The translations under genes were made by a program, and so were the position numbers. Shown one piece after another: positions 29,449-36,638 of a stretch of DNA of 36,638 nt. The stretch comes from a bacterium (lineage in GTDB: Bacteria > Patescibacteriota > Minisyncoccia > UBA6257 > GWB1-50-10), in contig JAKAGX010000002.1 of the NCBI GenBank assembly GCA_021825465.1, forward strand, positions 1 through 36,638, given 5' to 3'. Below the pieces are notes generated by a model. That model was not told where the DNA came from and did not search any database. It saw nothing but the letters and a program-made list of their open reading frames with translations. The first letter of the stretch is position 1; every line of letters begins with the position of its first letter.

Positions 29449-30228
29449 CGCTTCCGGGAGGTCCAATTTCCCGCTTTTCACCGAAACATCGTACGTCGCA
29501 AGGCGTGCGATTTCTTTTCCGGCTGCCTGGAGCGCCAGCGAATTGAAGATATGGCCGGAGTCGGCGCCTTCCAAAAACAGCTTTTCAAGAAAGACGATCT
29601 TTTCCGTCCATCGTCCCGCCCCAATGATCCTCCGCGAAAGCGTCCACACCTCGTCGAAGTTCGGAAACGAAGAAATCTTGTTCAAATCCTCCAAGGAGAC
29701 GGTCTTTTTGCCGAGAAATCCGGCTTTTTCTATTTCGCTCGCCGCAATCCAACTCCTCCCTTCTTTTTTGCCGGCCAAGTAATCGAGGAAAAACGAAAGG
29801 GCGTCGGGGGAAAAAGAAAACCCTCTCTTTTCCGTCTCATCCGACACGAACGAAGAAAGGCTTCGCCCCGCGAGTTCCTCGAACTCGTAGGACGTGACGG
29901 GTTTTTCAAGAAGAAAGCCGAACGCCTTCAGCGGCTTTCCCCGATCCAAAACAAAAAGATGAACCGAAGGATCGGCAGCCTCTTCTTTTAAAAATTTTAT
30001 CCATTCCTTGTCCGCAAGCGACCCGCCTTCTTCCACGGTCGCGATCTTCAATCCGCCGAAGATCGATTGTTGCCGGCAAAAATCCTTTACCCCCCTCCAC
30101 GCATCGGGATTTTCTTCCACGTCGGCATCCATCCGTTCGCTTATTTCCCCTTCTTCAAGACGACCAATGAGTTCCGCAAATTTCGCGTTTCGCCGCAGTG
30201 AATCGGGGCCGAATAAATATGTGATCAT
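29425..30228 (-). CDS. holA: DNA polymerase III delta subunit
   Basis: 267 residues, short against about 340 in model bacteria. MITYLFGPDSLRRNAKFAEL is the AAA-like N-terminus (FGPDS in place of Y-G-x-D). IFGGLKIATVEEGG and FVLDRGKPLKAFGFL follow, then the second domain AASEIEKAGFLGKKTVSLEDLNKISSF, and the collar FDEVWTLSRRIIGAGRWTEKIVFLEKLFLEGADSGHIFNSLALQ. It opens the sliding clamp within the clamp loader. The start is ATG 30228; TACAAT lies 12 bases upstream on the minus strand. Overlaps rpsT tail-to-tail. Confidence 0.87.
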   Translation of the reverse strand: MITYLFGPDSLRRNAKFAELIGRLEEGEISERMDADVEENPDAWRGVKDFCRQQSIFGGLKIATVEEGGSLADKEWIKFLKEEAADPSVHLFVLDRGKPLKAFGFLLEKPVTSYEFEELAGRSLSSFVSDETEKRGFSFSPDALSFFLDYLAGKKEGRSWIAASEIEKAGFLGKKTVSLEDLNKISSFPNFDEVWTLSRRIIGAGRWTEKIVFLEKLFLEGADSGHIFNSLALQAAGKEIARLATYDVSVKSGKLDLPEALLDFVLS

Positions 30229-30250
30229 CTCTTTTTCATAATTGTACAAC

Positions 30251-30286
30251 AAAAAACGGCGTATCCCACAAGGGCAGGATACGCCG
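30251..30286 (-). terminator. Intrinsic terminator of the lipoprotein gene
   Basis: CGGCGTATCC and GGATACGCCG (30257-30266, 30277-30286) form a 10-bp stem. On the minus strand it is followed by TTTTTTGTTG. Confidence 0.92.
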
Positions 30287-30299
30287 CTCTAAATTGTGC

Positions 30300-30722
30300 T
30301 CACTGGGTGGATGCCCAGAGCCTTCCTTGGCTCAAATGAACCGTCCAGATTCTCGTCGGGGGGTTATAAGAATTTCCCGTAAAGACCTGGGAAACGCTCT
30401 GGTAAGACCCCCGGACTTGGGCCGTGATGGACATCGTGGGATATTGGGTATAATCCCAATAAAAGAACCACGATCCGCCCGGGGGGACATCGTTGGCATA
30501 AAATTCATCCCCCCACCGACCCGCCTGACGAAAGTCGATGGCAACGCCGGTGTTGTTGATGCACCTCACGCCGCCGAACGTGATCGGGAATCCGCCTTTT
30601 TGGATCACCTTCCCCTGCCCCACGTCGACAACGGTCAACTGAAGGGGATAAAAAGCCATGCATCCGCCAAACACTGCCGCGAATGCCAGGACGGCGGCAA
30701 ACATTCCTATTCTCGTTTTCAT
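30300..30722 (-). CDS. Unknown small lipoprotein
   Basis: 140 residues. The signal peptide MKTRIGMFAAVLAFAAVFGG ends in a lipobox with Cys21 (VFGGC), so it should be lipidated and held at the membrane. The mature part is a compact beta-rich domain (LQLTVVDVGQGKVIQKGGFP, GVRCINNTGVAIDFRQAGRW, WFFYWDYTQYPTMSITAQVR, WTVHLSQGRLW) with many aromatics and one further Cys. No family is recognised. Unlike most genes here it has a long leader (about 78 nt), a strong Shine-Dalgarno site (GGAGGT, six bases before the ATG), a consensus-like promoter and its own terminator: a well-expressed single-gene unit. Confidence 0.8.
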   Translation of the reverse strand: MKTRIGMFAAVLAFAAVFGGCMAFYPLQLTVVDVGQGKVIQKGGFPITFGGVRCINNTGVAIDFRQAGRWGDEFYANDVPPGGSWFFYWDYTQYPTMSITAQVRGSYQSVSQVFTGNSYNPPTRIWTVHLSQGRLWASTQ

Positions 30723-30806
30723 TTTATACCTCCACCGATCTACATCGGTATTTTATTTCAGAAACTCTGTGTTATTTAAAACTTTATGTGCTGTCTTTAT
30801 GTTGCG

Positions 30807-30835
30807 ATTATACATCTTTTTTGAAAAAACGTCAA
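30807..30835 (-). promoter_or_regulatory. Strong promoter of the lipoprotein gene
   Basis: Minus strand: TTGACG (30830-30835), 17 bp, TATAAT (30807-30812). It is divergent from the pilB promoter, whose -10 box is 50 bp away. Confidence 0.85.
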
Positions 30836-30863
30836 TAACCGTTACGAATCACCAAAATTACGC

Positions 30864-30869
30864 TATAAT
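30864..30869 (+). promoter_or_regulatory. -10 element of the pilB-like gene (leaderless)
   Basis: Perfect TATAAT ending seven bases before the ATG at 30877; an ATG at 30868 overlaps the box itself and cannot be the start of this transcript. Confidence 0.65.
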
Positions 30870-30876
30870 GCAACCA

Positions 30877-32544
30877 ATGCTTCAATCGAAAAAAGACGTG
30901 GAAGAGGCCCTCCAAAGACAGCGGCGCGAAGCGGAGGAAAACGACGCGAAGCGGCGCGCCGCGGAGCGCGGGTTCCCCTACCTCGACCTCATATCGGCGA
31001 AGGCGCCGACTGAAATCCAAGCCATGTCCCTCGTTCCGGAAAACGAGGCGCGGGAAGCGCTTCTCGCACCCCTCCAAATTTCGAGAAAGAAGCTTCGCAT
31101 AGCCGTCTTCGACCCCGAACTCCCAAAAACAAAAGAGCTTCTCGAAAAACTCAAGGAAGCCCATGAGGTTTCCGCGAACGTCTCGTCGATGACGAGCCTT
31201 GCCCACGCGTGGAGCTACTACCGGTACGTGGTCCCCGAAAAAGAGATCACCGGCAAGGTGGACATCAATGAAAAGACGCTGAATGAATTGAGGGAAAAAA
31301 TAAAGAGCTTGGAAAACCTGAACGCGGAACTTGCCGGATTTTCGAGCCCTTACCTTTCACAGGTCCTCGAGATCATTCTCTCGGGAGCGATCGCGCTCGG
31401 CGCTTCCGACATCCACCTCGAACCGACGGAAGAACACGGGACTCTCCGGCTCCGCATCGACGGCCTTCTTCATACCGCGTACGACAAGTTCAACCTCATG
31501 ATGTATCGATCGATCGTCACGAGGATCAAGCTGCTTTCAAGCCTGAAGCTCAATGTTTCGAACGAACCGCAGGATGGACGGTTCACTATCGGCCTTTCCG
31601 ACCGCAACATCGAAATCAGAACCTCCATCATCCCCTCCGACTACGGGGAAACGGTGGTGCTCCGGCTCCTGGACCCGAGAGCGCTCAAGGTCAACCTCGA
31701 GGAATTAGGGTGGCGGCCCGACGATCTCGCGATCGTTTACGATGAAATCAAAAAACCGAACGGCCTCATTTTAAATACCGGCCCGACCGGATCGGGAAAA
31801 ACAACGACGCTCTATGCGTTCCTCCGGAAGGTCTTCAAGCCCGAAATGAAAATCATCACCGTCGAAGATCCGATCGAATACCATCTGCCGGGCATCTCCC
31901 AAACACAAGTTGATGCGGCTGCCGGGTATACGTTCGCTTCCGGCCTCCGATCTATCTTGCGACAAGACCCGAACGTCATCCTGGTCGGCGAGATCAGGGA
32001 CAAAGAAACGGCCGACATCGCCCTCAACGCTTCTTTGACCGGCCACTTGGTCTTTTCAACACTCCACACGAACGATGCCGTCGGCGCCATTCCTCGCCTT
32101 ATCGATCTCGGGGTGCCAACGAACATCTTGGGGCCGTCTCTCAGCCTCATTATCGCGCAGAGGCTTGTACGGGTCCTCTGCAATGCATGCAAAACGGAAG
32201 TCAAACCAGATGAAGCCTTGAAAAACAAAATACAATCGTTTTTAAACGCCGTTCCGAAAAGGGTGGACAGGTCCCCCTACGCGGACTACAAGATCTACGA
32301 AAGCCGCGGGTGCGACCAATGCGGGCACATCGGCTATAAAGGAAGGACGTCGATCTTCGAACTCTTTTCCGTGGACGAATCGGTCGAAGGAGCGATCTAC
32401 AAAAACCCGACCGAAATGGAATTGAAAAAACTCGCGAAGGACAACGGCATGGTCACCATGCAAGAAGACGGCGTTTTGAAGGTGCTGCGCGGCACGACAA
32501 GTTTTTCGGAAGTCGAACGATTGACCGGACCGATCGCGTGGTAG
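30877..32544 (+). CDS. pilB: Type IV pilus / type II secretion ATPase (PilB/GspE family)
   Basis: 555 residues from ATG 30877 (MLQSKKDVEEALQRQRREAE), set by the TATAAT just upstream. The N-terminal domain has the GspE-N pattern (YLDLISAKAPTEIQAMSLVP, LRIAVFDPELPKTKELLEKL). The ATPase core has SDIHLEPTEEHGTLRLRIDG, Walker A GPTGSGKTTT (about 302-311), the Asp box VEDPIEYHLPGISQTQV, Walker B LVGEIRDKETA and the His box SLTGHLVFSTLHTNDA. A zinc site (CNACK ... CDQCGHIGYKGR) follows at about 437-487. It powers pilus extension, with use in DNA uptake or attachment. No other pilus gene is in the window. The shared hairpin at 32568-32601 ends the transcript. Confidence 0.95.
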   Translation: MLQSKKDVEEALQRQRREAEENDAKRRAAERGFPYLDLISAKAPTEIQAMSLVPENEAREALLAPLQISRKKLRIAVFDPELPKTKELLEKLKEAHEVSANVSSMTSLAHAWSYYRYVVPEKEITGKVDINEKTLNELREKIKSLENLNAELAGFSSPYLSQVLEIILSGAIALGASDIHLEPTEEHGTLRLRIDGLLHTAYDKFNLMMYRSIVTRIKLLSSLKLNVSNEPQDGRFTIGLSDRNIEIRTSIIPSDYGETVVLRLLDPRALKVNLEELGWRPDDLAIVYDEIKKPNGLILNTGPTGSGKTTTLYAFLRKVFKPEMKIITVEDPIEYHLPGISQTQVDAAAGYTFASGLRSILRQDPNVILVGEIRDKETADIALNASLTGHLVFSTLHTNDAVGAIPRLIDLGVPTNILGPSLSLIIAQRLVRVLCNACKTEVKPDEALKNKIQSFLNAVPKRVDRSPYADYKIYESRGCDQCGHIGYKGRTSIFELFSVDESVEGAIYKNPTEMELKKLAKDNGMVTMQEDGVLKVLRGTTSFSEVERLTGPIAW

Positions 32545-32561
32545 ACAAACTCCCGAACGGC

Positions 32562-32742
32562 GAAATAAAATTCCCCGAGCACGTACATGCTCGGGGAATT
32601 TCTTCTCGCTGATGAAAGGTCTGTGGGCATAATGCCGTAAGGAGAGGCTTTATTAAGATTCGCTCGAGGAGGTGCCCAGCCGGAACCAAGCAGTCCGAAA
32701 TCTGGAGCAAATCTCCTGCCCACAGGCCTCTCATCAGTGACA
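32562..32742 (-). ncRNA. Structured small RNA with own promoter and terminator (6S-like candidate)
   Basis: On the minus strand a consensus promoter (32749-32777) is followed by about 140 nt and then a strong terminator. The RNA closes with CTGATGAGAGGCCTGTGGGCA pairing with TGCCCACAGACCTTTCATCAG (near-perfect 21 bp). Inside, AGATTTGCTC pairs with GAGCGAATCT, and CCAG...CGGA with TCCG...CTGG forms the tip. The 3' strand of the middle holds a side hairpin (TAAT-GCC...GGC-ATTA). A long rod with a lopsided central bubble and a small hairpin in its 3' strand recalls 6S RNA, which inhibits RNA polymerase. The SRP RNA motif GGAAG-x-AGCAG is not present on this strand. There is no ORF. Identity is tentative; existence as a transcribed RNA is well supported. 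Confidence 0.75.
32568..32601. terminator. Bidirectional terminator between pilB and the structured RNA
   Basis: AAATTCCCCGAGCA and TGCTCGGGGAATTT (14-bp stem, 6-base loop). T-rich tails lie on both sides, TTTTATTT on the minus strand and TTTCTTCT on the plus strand. Confidence 0.92.
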
Positions 32743-32748
32743 GGCCCT

Positions 32749-32777
32749 ATATTAGCATAAACGGTTTTAAATGTCAA
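32749..32777 (-). promoter_or_regulatory. Consensus promoter of the structured RNA
   Basis: Minus strand: perfect TTGACA (32772-32777), exactly 17 bp, TAATAT (32749-32754). The closest match to the sigma-70 consensus in the window. Confidence 0.88.
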
Positions 32778-32804
32778 CCCTCGAAGAAACCGGCCCAGTG
32801 GGTG

Positions 32805-32810
32805 TATAAT
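32805..32810 (+). promoter_or_regulatory. -10 element of ruvB
   Basis: TATAAT 23 bases before the ruvB ATG, preceded directly by TG. The -35 region is weak. It is back-to-back with the RNA promoter. Confidence 0.6.
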
Positions 32811-32833
32811 AAGAGAGAAAATAAGCAGATAAA

Positions 32834-33841
32834 ATGCCTAAAAATCAAGAAAAGACCAATGTCCCCGACGAAACGCAGAGCATTGAACAGCTCCTCCGCC
32901 CGCAGAGCTTCGCGGAATATGTCGGCCAGGAGAAGATCAAAGATCACCTGAGGCTCATCTTGTCGGCGGCAAAAGGCCGGCACGAAAGTTCGGACCATCT
33001 GCTTTTTTACGGGCAAGCGGGACTTGGAAAGACGACGCTCGCTTACATCATCGGACAAGAAATGGGCGTCGGCGTCAGATCGACATCCGGACCGGCTCTC
33101 GAAAAACCGGGGGACATTGCGGCCATCCTTTCAAACTTGGAGCCGAACGAAATTCTCTTCATCGACGAGATCCACCGCATCAATAAATTGGTCGAGGAAA
33201 TCTTTTACCCAGCCATGGAATCCCGAAAGCTCCATCTTGTGATCGGCAAGGGGCCGGCGGCAAAAACATTCACCTTGGACCTGCCCCCCTTCACCGTCAT
33301 CGGAGCAACCACGAAAGTGAACCTTCTTTCGGCGCCTCTCCGTTCCCGCTTCGGCGCAACATTCAGATTGGATTATTACCAAGACGACGATATTGAAAAG
33401 ATCATCAAGCGCTCCGCAAAGATATTGAACGTTGCGATAACCGACGGCGCCGTGCGCCTTCTCGCCGGAGCATCGCGGTTCACGCCCCGGGTCGCAAACC
33501 GACTCTTGAAACGCGCGCGCGACTATGCACAAGTGAAGGGGGTCCCGGAAATCGACGAAAACGTGGTACTGCGAACCCTTGAAATGCTCGAGATCGATCC
33601 TCGGGGACTTGAAAACGCGGATCGGGAGCTTTTGAACGTGATCATAACGAAATTCAGCGGCGGGCCGGTCGGTCTCAAAACGCTTGCGGCGTCCTTGAAC
33701 GACGAAATGGACACGATTGAGGAAGTATACGAACCGTTTCTCATGAAACTCGGTTTCCTGCAACGAACGCCTTCCGGAAGGGTAGCAACAAAGCTTGCCT
33801 ACGAGCACCTGGGACTCGAGAAAGAAAAGAAACTCTTGTGA
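32834..33841 (+). CDS. ruvB: Holliday junction DNA helicase subunit RuvB
   Basis: 335 residues, full length. IEQLLRPQSFAEYVGQEKIK starts the family core. Walker A is GQAGLGKTTLA (about 60-70). Then STSGPALEKPGDIAAIL, Walker B LFIDEIHRI (about 110-118), PPFTVIGATTKVNLLSAPLRSRFGATFRLDYY, and the C-terminal winged helix GGPVGLKTLAASLNDEMDTIEEVYEPFLMKLGFLQRTPSGRVAT. It drives branch migration with RuvA (28490-29074). Its TGA stop overlaps the GTG start of tsaE (GTGA), so ruvB-tsaE-polA form one operon. Confidence 0.97.
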   Translation: MPKNQEKTNVPDETQSIEQLLRPQSFAEYVGQEKIKDHLRLILSAAKGRHESSDHLLFYGQAGLGKTTLAYIIGQEMGVGVRSTSGPALEKPGDIAAILSNLEPNEILFIDEIHRINKLVEEIFYPAMESRKLHLVIGKGPAAKTFTLDLPPFTVIGATTKVNLLSAPLRSRFGATFRLDYYQDDDIEKIIKRSAKILNVAITDGAVRLLAGASRFTPRVANRLLKRARDYAQVKGVPEIDENVVLRTLEMLEIDPRGLENADRELLNVIITKFSGGPVGLKTLAASLNDEMDTIEEVYEPFLMKLGFLQRTPSGRVATKLAYEHLGLEKEKKLL

Positions 33842-34287
33842 TCATCGAAGTTCGATCGAAAAACGAAACACTCGCGCTGGCAAAATTGTTCGCCGAGAGC
33901 ATATCCCCAAACGAGAAGGGGCCGCTCGTCATTGCGCTCGAGGGCGACCTCGGTGCCGGAAAAACCACGTTCATTAAAGGGCTTGCGCGCGGGCTGGGCA
34001 TCCGAAAAAACATCACAAGCCCAACTTTTCTTATGGTAAGAAGGTATGAAATCCCCCATCACCGAGGCGGCTTCAAAAATTTCTATCACGTCGATGCTTA
34101 TCGGATGAGCTCCGCGCGCGACCTTGAAACGACGGGGCTCGCCGACGCTCTTCGCGACAAGCGGAGCATCATTGCCGTTGAGTGGGCCGACCGCATCCGA
34201 AAAAACCTCCCGCGGAAAGTCATCCGCATCGCGATCGCCCATCAAAAAGAAAACGAGCGAACAATCCTATTCTCGACAAAAAAATGA
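33838..34287 (+). CDS. tsaE: tRNA threonylcarbamoyladenosine biosynthesis ATPase TsaE
   Basis: 149 residues, starting at GTG 33838. Walker A ALEGDLGAGKTTFIKGLARGLG (about 32-53). Then ITSPTFLMVRRYE, FYHVDAYRM (about 82-90), and IIAVEWADRIRKNLP (about 115-129) with the E-W-x-D/E motif. TsaE works with TsaB and TsaD to add t6A37 to tRNAs reading ANN codons; the partners are outside the window. It overlaps ruvB and polA by 4 bp each. Confidence 0.95.
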   Translation: MIIEVRSKNETLALAKLFAESISPNEKGPLVIALEGDLGAGKTTFIKGLARGLGIRKNITSPTFLMVRRYEIPHHRGGFKNFYHVDAYRMSSARDLETTGLADALRDKRSIIAVEWADRIRKNLPRKVIRIAIAHQKENERTILFSTKK

Positions 34288-36638
34288 AAGAATTACTCCT
34301 TATCGACGCCAACTCGCTGATCCACCGGGCATTTCACGCCCTTCCTCCGCTCACGTCGGACAGCGGTGCGCCATCGGGCGCGCTGTACGGGCTTTCCAGT
34401 ATTCTCCTGAAGACCCTCAAGGAGCAAAAACCGGACTATGTTGCGGCGGCATTTGATCGCCCCGAACCGACATTCAGGAAAGAAATGTTCGACGATTATA
34501 AAGGGACGAGACCGAAGGCGCCCGACGAACTCATATCCCAAATCATCGAAGCGAGGAAACTTTTCGAAACATTCGGAATAAGAACGTTCGAAAAGGCCGG
34601 CTTTGAAGCCGATGACATCATTGGAACTCTCGCCCGCCGGTTCGGAGCACATGAAGGACTTTCGGTCCGGATATTGACCGGCGACCTCGACACCCTTCAA
34701 TTGGTGCAAGGGAAAAAAGTGGTGGTCGAGATCCTCAAAAAAGGCGTCAGCGAGACCATTGTCTATGACGAGGGGGCTGTCCAGGAACGGTACGGCCTGA
34801 AGCCGGAATTTTTAGTCGATTACAAAGGCCTGGTCGGAGACAAATCGGACAACATCCCCGGCGTAAAAAATGTCGGACCAAAAACAGCGGAAAGGCTCCT
34901 TTTAAAATACGGCAGGCTCGAAGACGTCTTTTCGGCCAAAGCAAAAGACGATCCCGCCGCCCAAAAACTTCTCCCCTTCAAGAAAACGGCGTTCCTCTCA
35001 AAAGAACTCGCAACGATAAACGACCGTGTCCCGATTACGGCGGAACTATCGGACCTTACATTCGAATCTCTGCCAGTGGAAGATTTAAGAAACTACTTCC
35101 TTGCGTGGAATTTCGGGAGCCTTTCAAAACGCTTGGAGGGAAATCCCCTTCGGGAAAAAGAAAATCAAAACGGAACGGCGGACAGAGAAACGCTGAACGC
35201 GCTTTTTTTGTCTTCGTCGGCGGATTTGAACGAGACGACGCTCCAAACAAAAAATTTCGAGGTGGCTTGGGAATGGAAGCCGATCATAAAAGAGCTTCTT
35301 CAAGCCAAGAGAGGGGCTCCTCCGAACATTTTCGACATCTCAATCGCCTACTGGCTTCTCCACCCCGACACGGGCAAGATCTCAAAAGAGGAGGTTGCAA
35401 AAGAACTCCTCGGCAAGGACCGCACGGACGACTCCGACTGGCGGAATATCTTCGCCCTCCTTAAGGAAAAGGTCAAAAAGAACGGCCTTGAAAGGATTTT
35501 TTATGAAATCGAGATGCCGACCGTCGGAATCCTCGCAAAAATGGAGCTCGCGGGGATAAAAATAGACACCGCTTCGGCCCAGGACGTACTCGGCAACCTC
35601 GAGGGGGAGCTTAAAAAACTTGTCGAAGGAATTTACCGTGAGGCCGGCATTCCCTTTAACATCAATTCCCCGCGCGAAGTTTCCGGAATAGTTTTTGAAA
35701 AACTGGGGCTGCCGCCAGCAAAAAGGAAGAGGACCAAATCGGGGATCTTTTCGACGTCGTCCGAAATGATGTCTCATCTTCGGGGAACGAGGATCGTCGA
35801 TCTCATTTTAAGCTACCGGGAAGCGTTCAAAATGAAGTCGACCTACCTTGAGCCGATCATCCACATGACGGACGCCGACGGAAGGCTCCGAACGACCTTT
35901 CTGCAAACCGGCACAGCGACCGGAAGGATTGCTTCGGAAAAACCGAATCTCCAGAATATCCCCCAAGAATCCCTGTGGTCTGAAAAAATACGAAATGTAT
36001 TCGTGGCCGAAGAAGGGTGGAGTTTTGCCTCCTTTGATTATTCTCAGCTTGAGTTGCGGCTTTTGGCGCACGTTTCAAAGGACGCAAACCTCAAGGAGGC
36101 TTTTGCACGCGGGCAAGACATTCACGCCATGACCGCAGCGGAAGTCTTCGGAGTCCGCCCGGAATTGGTCACAAAAGAAGAGCGTCGAATCGGAAAAACA
36201 CTGAACTTCGGCGTCGTCTACGGCATGGGTCCCCGGGCATTCAGTGCGACATCCGACACAAGTCTCGTTGAAGCAGAGAAATTCATCGCAACATACTTCG
36301 AAAAATTTCCAGCCGTCCGCGCATGGCAAGAGGAAATTAAAAGATCGGTTGCCAAAGAAGGGTTTGTCCAGAACATCAACGGCCGGAAGCGGTGGTTCCC
36401 CGAACCGGCAAATAAAAGAATAGCCTCCGAGAACGAGCGGGCAGCCGTCAATATGACCATTCAAAGTCTCGGCGCGGATATTTTAAAGCAAGCCATGATC
36501 GCTTCCTCGAAGCTTATCAACGCATCGGAAAAGCTCCGGGGAAAGATAAGGATGCTCCTTACCATTCACGATGAATTGCTCTTTGAAATCCGCGATGATA
36601 TTCTAAAAGAAACCACAGCAAGCATCGCGGGCATTATG
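34284..36638 (+). CDS. polA: DNA polymerase I (3' end cut by window edge)
   Basis: 785 codons are present from ATG 34284; the last part of the palm is missing. 5'-nuclease domain (about 1-290): LLLIDANSLIHRAFHALPPL, AAAFDRPEPTFRKEMFDDYK, GFEADDIIGTLAR, LTGDLDTLQLV and VGDKSDNIPGVKNVGPKTA. The middle domain (about 300-410) is the fold of a 3'-5' exonuclease with its DxE motif gone, so there is no proofreading. Polymerase: TGRIASEKPNLQNIP, motif A FASFDYSQLELRLLAH, motif B GKTLNFGVVYGM (Phe kept at the nucleotide-selecting site) and motif C TIHDELLFE. It overlaps tsaE by 4 bp (ATGA). A repair and primer-removal enzyme. Confidence 0.96.
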   Translation, partial: MKELLLIDANSLIHRAFHALPPLTSDSGAPSGALYGLSSILLKTLKEQKPDYVAAAFDRPEPTFRKEMFDDYKGTRPKAPDELISQIIEARKLFETFGIRTFEKAGFEADDIIGTLARRFGAHEGLSVRILTGDLDTLQLVQGKKVVVEILKKGVSETIVYDEGAVQERYGLKPEFLVDYKGLVGDKSDNIPGVKNVGPKTAERLLLKYGRLEDVFSAKAKDDPAAQKLLPFKKTAFLSKELATINDRVPITAELSDLTFESLPVEDLRNYFLAWNFGSLSKRLEGNPLREKENQNGTADRETLNALFLSSSADLNETTLQTKNFEVAWEWKPIIKELLQAKRGAPPNIFDISIAYWLLHPDTGKISKEEVAKELLGKDRTDDSDWRNIFALLKEKVKKNGLERIFYEIEMPTVGILAKMELAGIKIDTASAQDVLGNLEGELKKLVEGIYREAGIPFNINSPREVSGIVFEKLGLPPAKRKRTKSGIFSTSSEMMSHLRGTRIVDLILSYREAFKMKSTYLEPIIHMTDADGRLRTTFLQTGTATGRIASEKPNLQNIPQESLWSEKIRNVFVAEEGWSFASFDYSQLELRLLAHVSKDANLKEAFARGQDIHAMTAAEVFGVRPELVTKEERRIGKTLNFGVVYGMGPRAFSATSDTSLVEAEKFIATYFEKFPAVRAWQEEIKRSVAKEGFVQNINGRKRWFPEPANKRIASENERAAVNMTIQSLGADILKQAMIASSKLINASEKLRGKIRMLLTIHDELLFEIRDDILKETTASIAGIM

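Noticed and set aside
32590..32742. Plus-strand reading of the pilB-ruvB RNA as SRP (4.5S) RNA, from CCGGAACCAAGCAG, which resembles the SRP motif CCGGAAGGAAGCAG.
   Set aside because: The consensus promoter and the matching terminator both put the RNA on the minus strand, and the GG-to-CC change breaks the SRP tetraloop stem.
1..36638. CRISPR array or Cas genes.
   Set aside because: No regularly spaced identical repeats and no Cas-like proteins; the repeats found are palindromic elements or 7-bp arrays.

Overview
The window looks like a piece of a Patescibacteria (CPR) genome, most likely a parcubacterial lineage. This is an inference from gene content and style: compact genes that abut or overlap, an RNase J, a beta-CASP nuclease, infC-rpmI-rplT, ruvA/ruvB, tsaE, a PilB-type ATPase without much of its usual machinery nearby, orphan transport parts, and tRNAs with no encoded CCA. 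UGA is used as a stop (for example ruvB and the solute-binding protein), so the lineage does not recode UGA to glycine as Gracilibacteria do.

Layout. 1-1015: an ECF-type sigma factor with an overlapping membrane protein (cut by the window edge) and tRNA-Gly, all on the minus strand. 1097-4967: a plus-strand envelope/metabolism run (coiled-coil membrane protein, holin-4-like protein, SecG, anchored peptide-binding protein, sugar-phosphate isomerase). 5104-8778: tRNA-Leu, RNase J, TrpRS and two small unknown proteins. 8818-14284: a very unusual 1224-residue IleRS and ArgRS on the minus strand, separated by a structured repeat. 14335-16443: SmpB, a second structured repeat, tmRNA, then infC-rpmI-rplT. 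16433-20424: a minus-strand operon of a small membrane protein, a membrane-anchored Clp-like AAA+ protein, a half-size MFS protein and a NUDIX hydrolase. 20459-20731: a third large structured repeat. 20735-23317: divergent murB and phosphohexomutase genes and a small unknown gene. 23365-29074: tRNA-Arg with a nearby 24-bp duplication of its 3' end, then minus-strand O-antigen ligase-like, EF-Tu-domain-2-like, SLOG, beta-CASP nuclease, MurE-like and RuvA. 29173-30722: rpsT, holA and a lipoprotein. 30877-end: PilB ATPase, an independently transcribed structured RNA on the opposite strand, ruvB-tsaE-polA (polA cut by the edge).

Functionally the window covers translation (three tRNAs, three synthetases, IF3, L35, L20, S20, tmRNA/SmpB, TsaE), DNA replication and repair (PolA, HolA, RuvA, RuvB), RNA decay (RNase J, beta-CASP protein), cell wall (MurB, MurE, hexose-phosphate enzymes, O-antigen ligase-like) and the envelope (SecG, PilB, membrane Clp).

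The most notable things are: a histidine-phosphatase domain embedded inside IleRS; two families of ~150-270 bp repeats whose stems covary between copies while their junctions stay conserved, one copy of which now encodes the N-terminus of IleRS; a strong-promoter/terminator structured RNA between pilB and ruvB; a membrane Clp with a dead first ATPase domain and no ClpP-docking loop; heptad-type short repeats translated inside ileS and murE; many leaderless promoters; and an infC that seems to start at a non-AUG codon.
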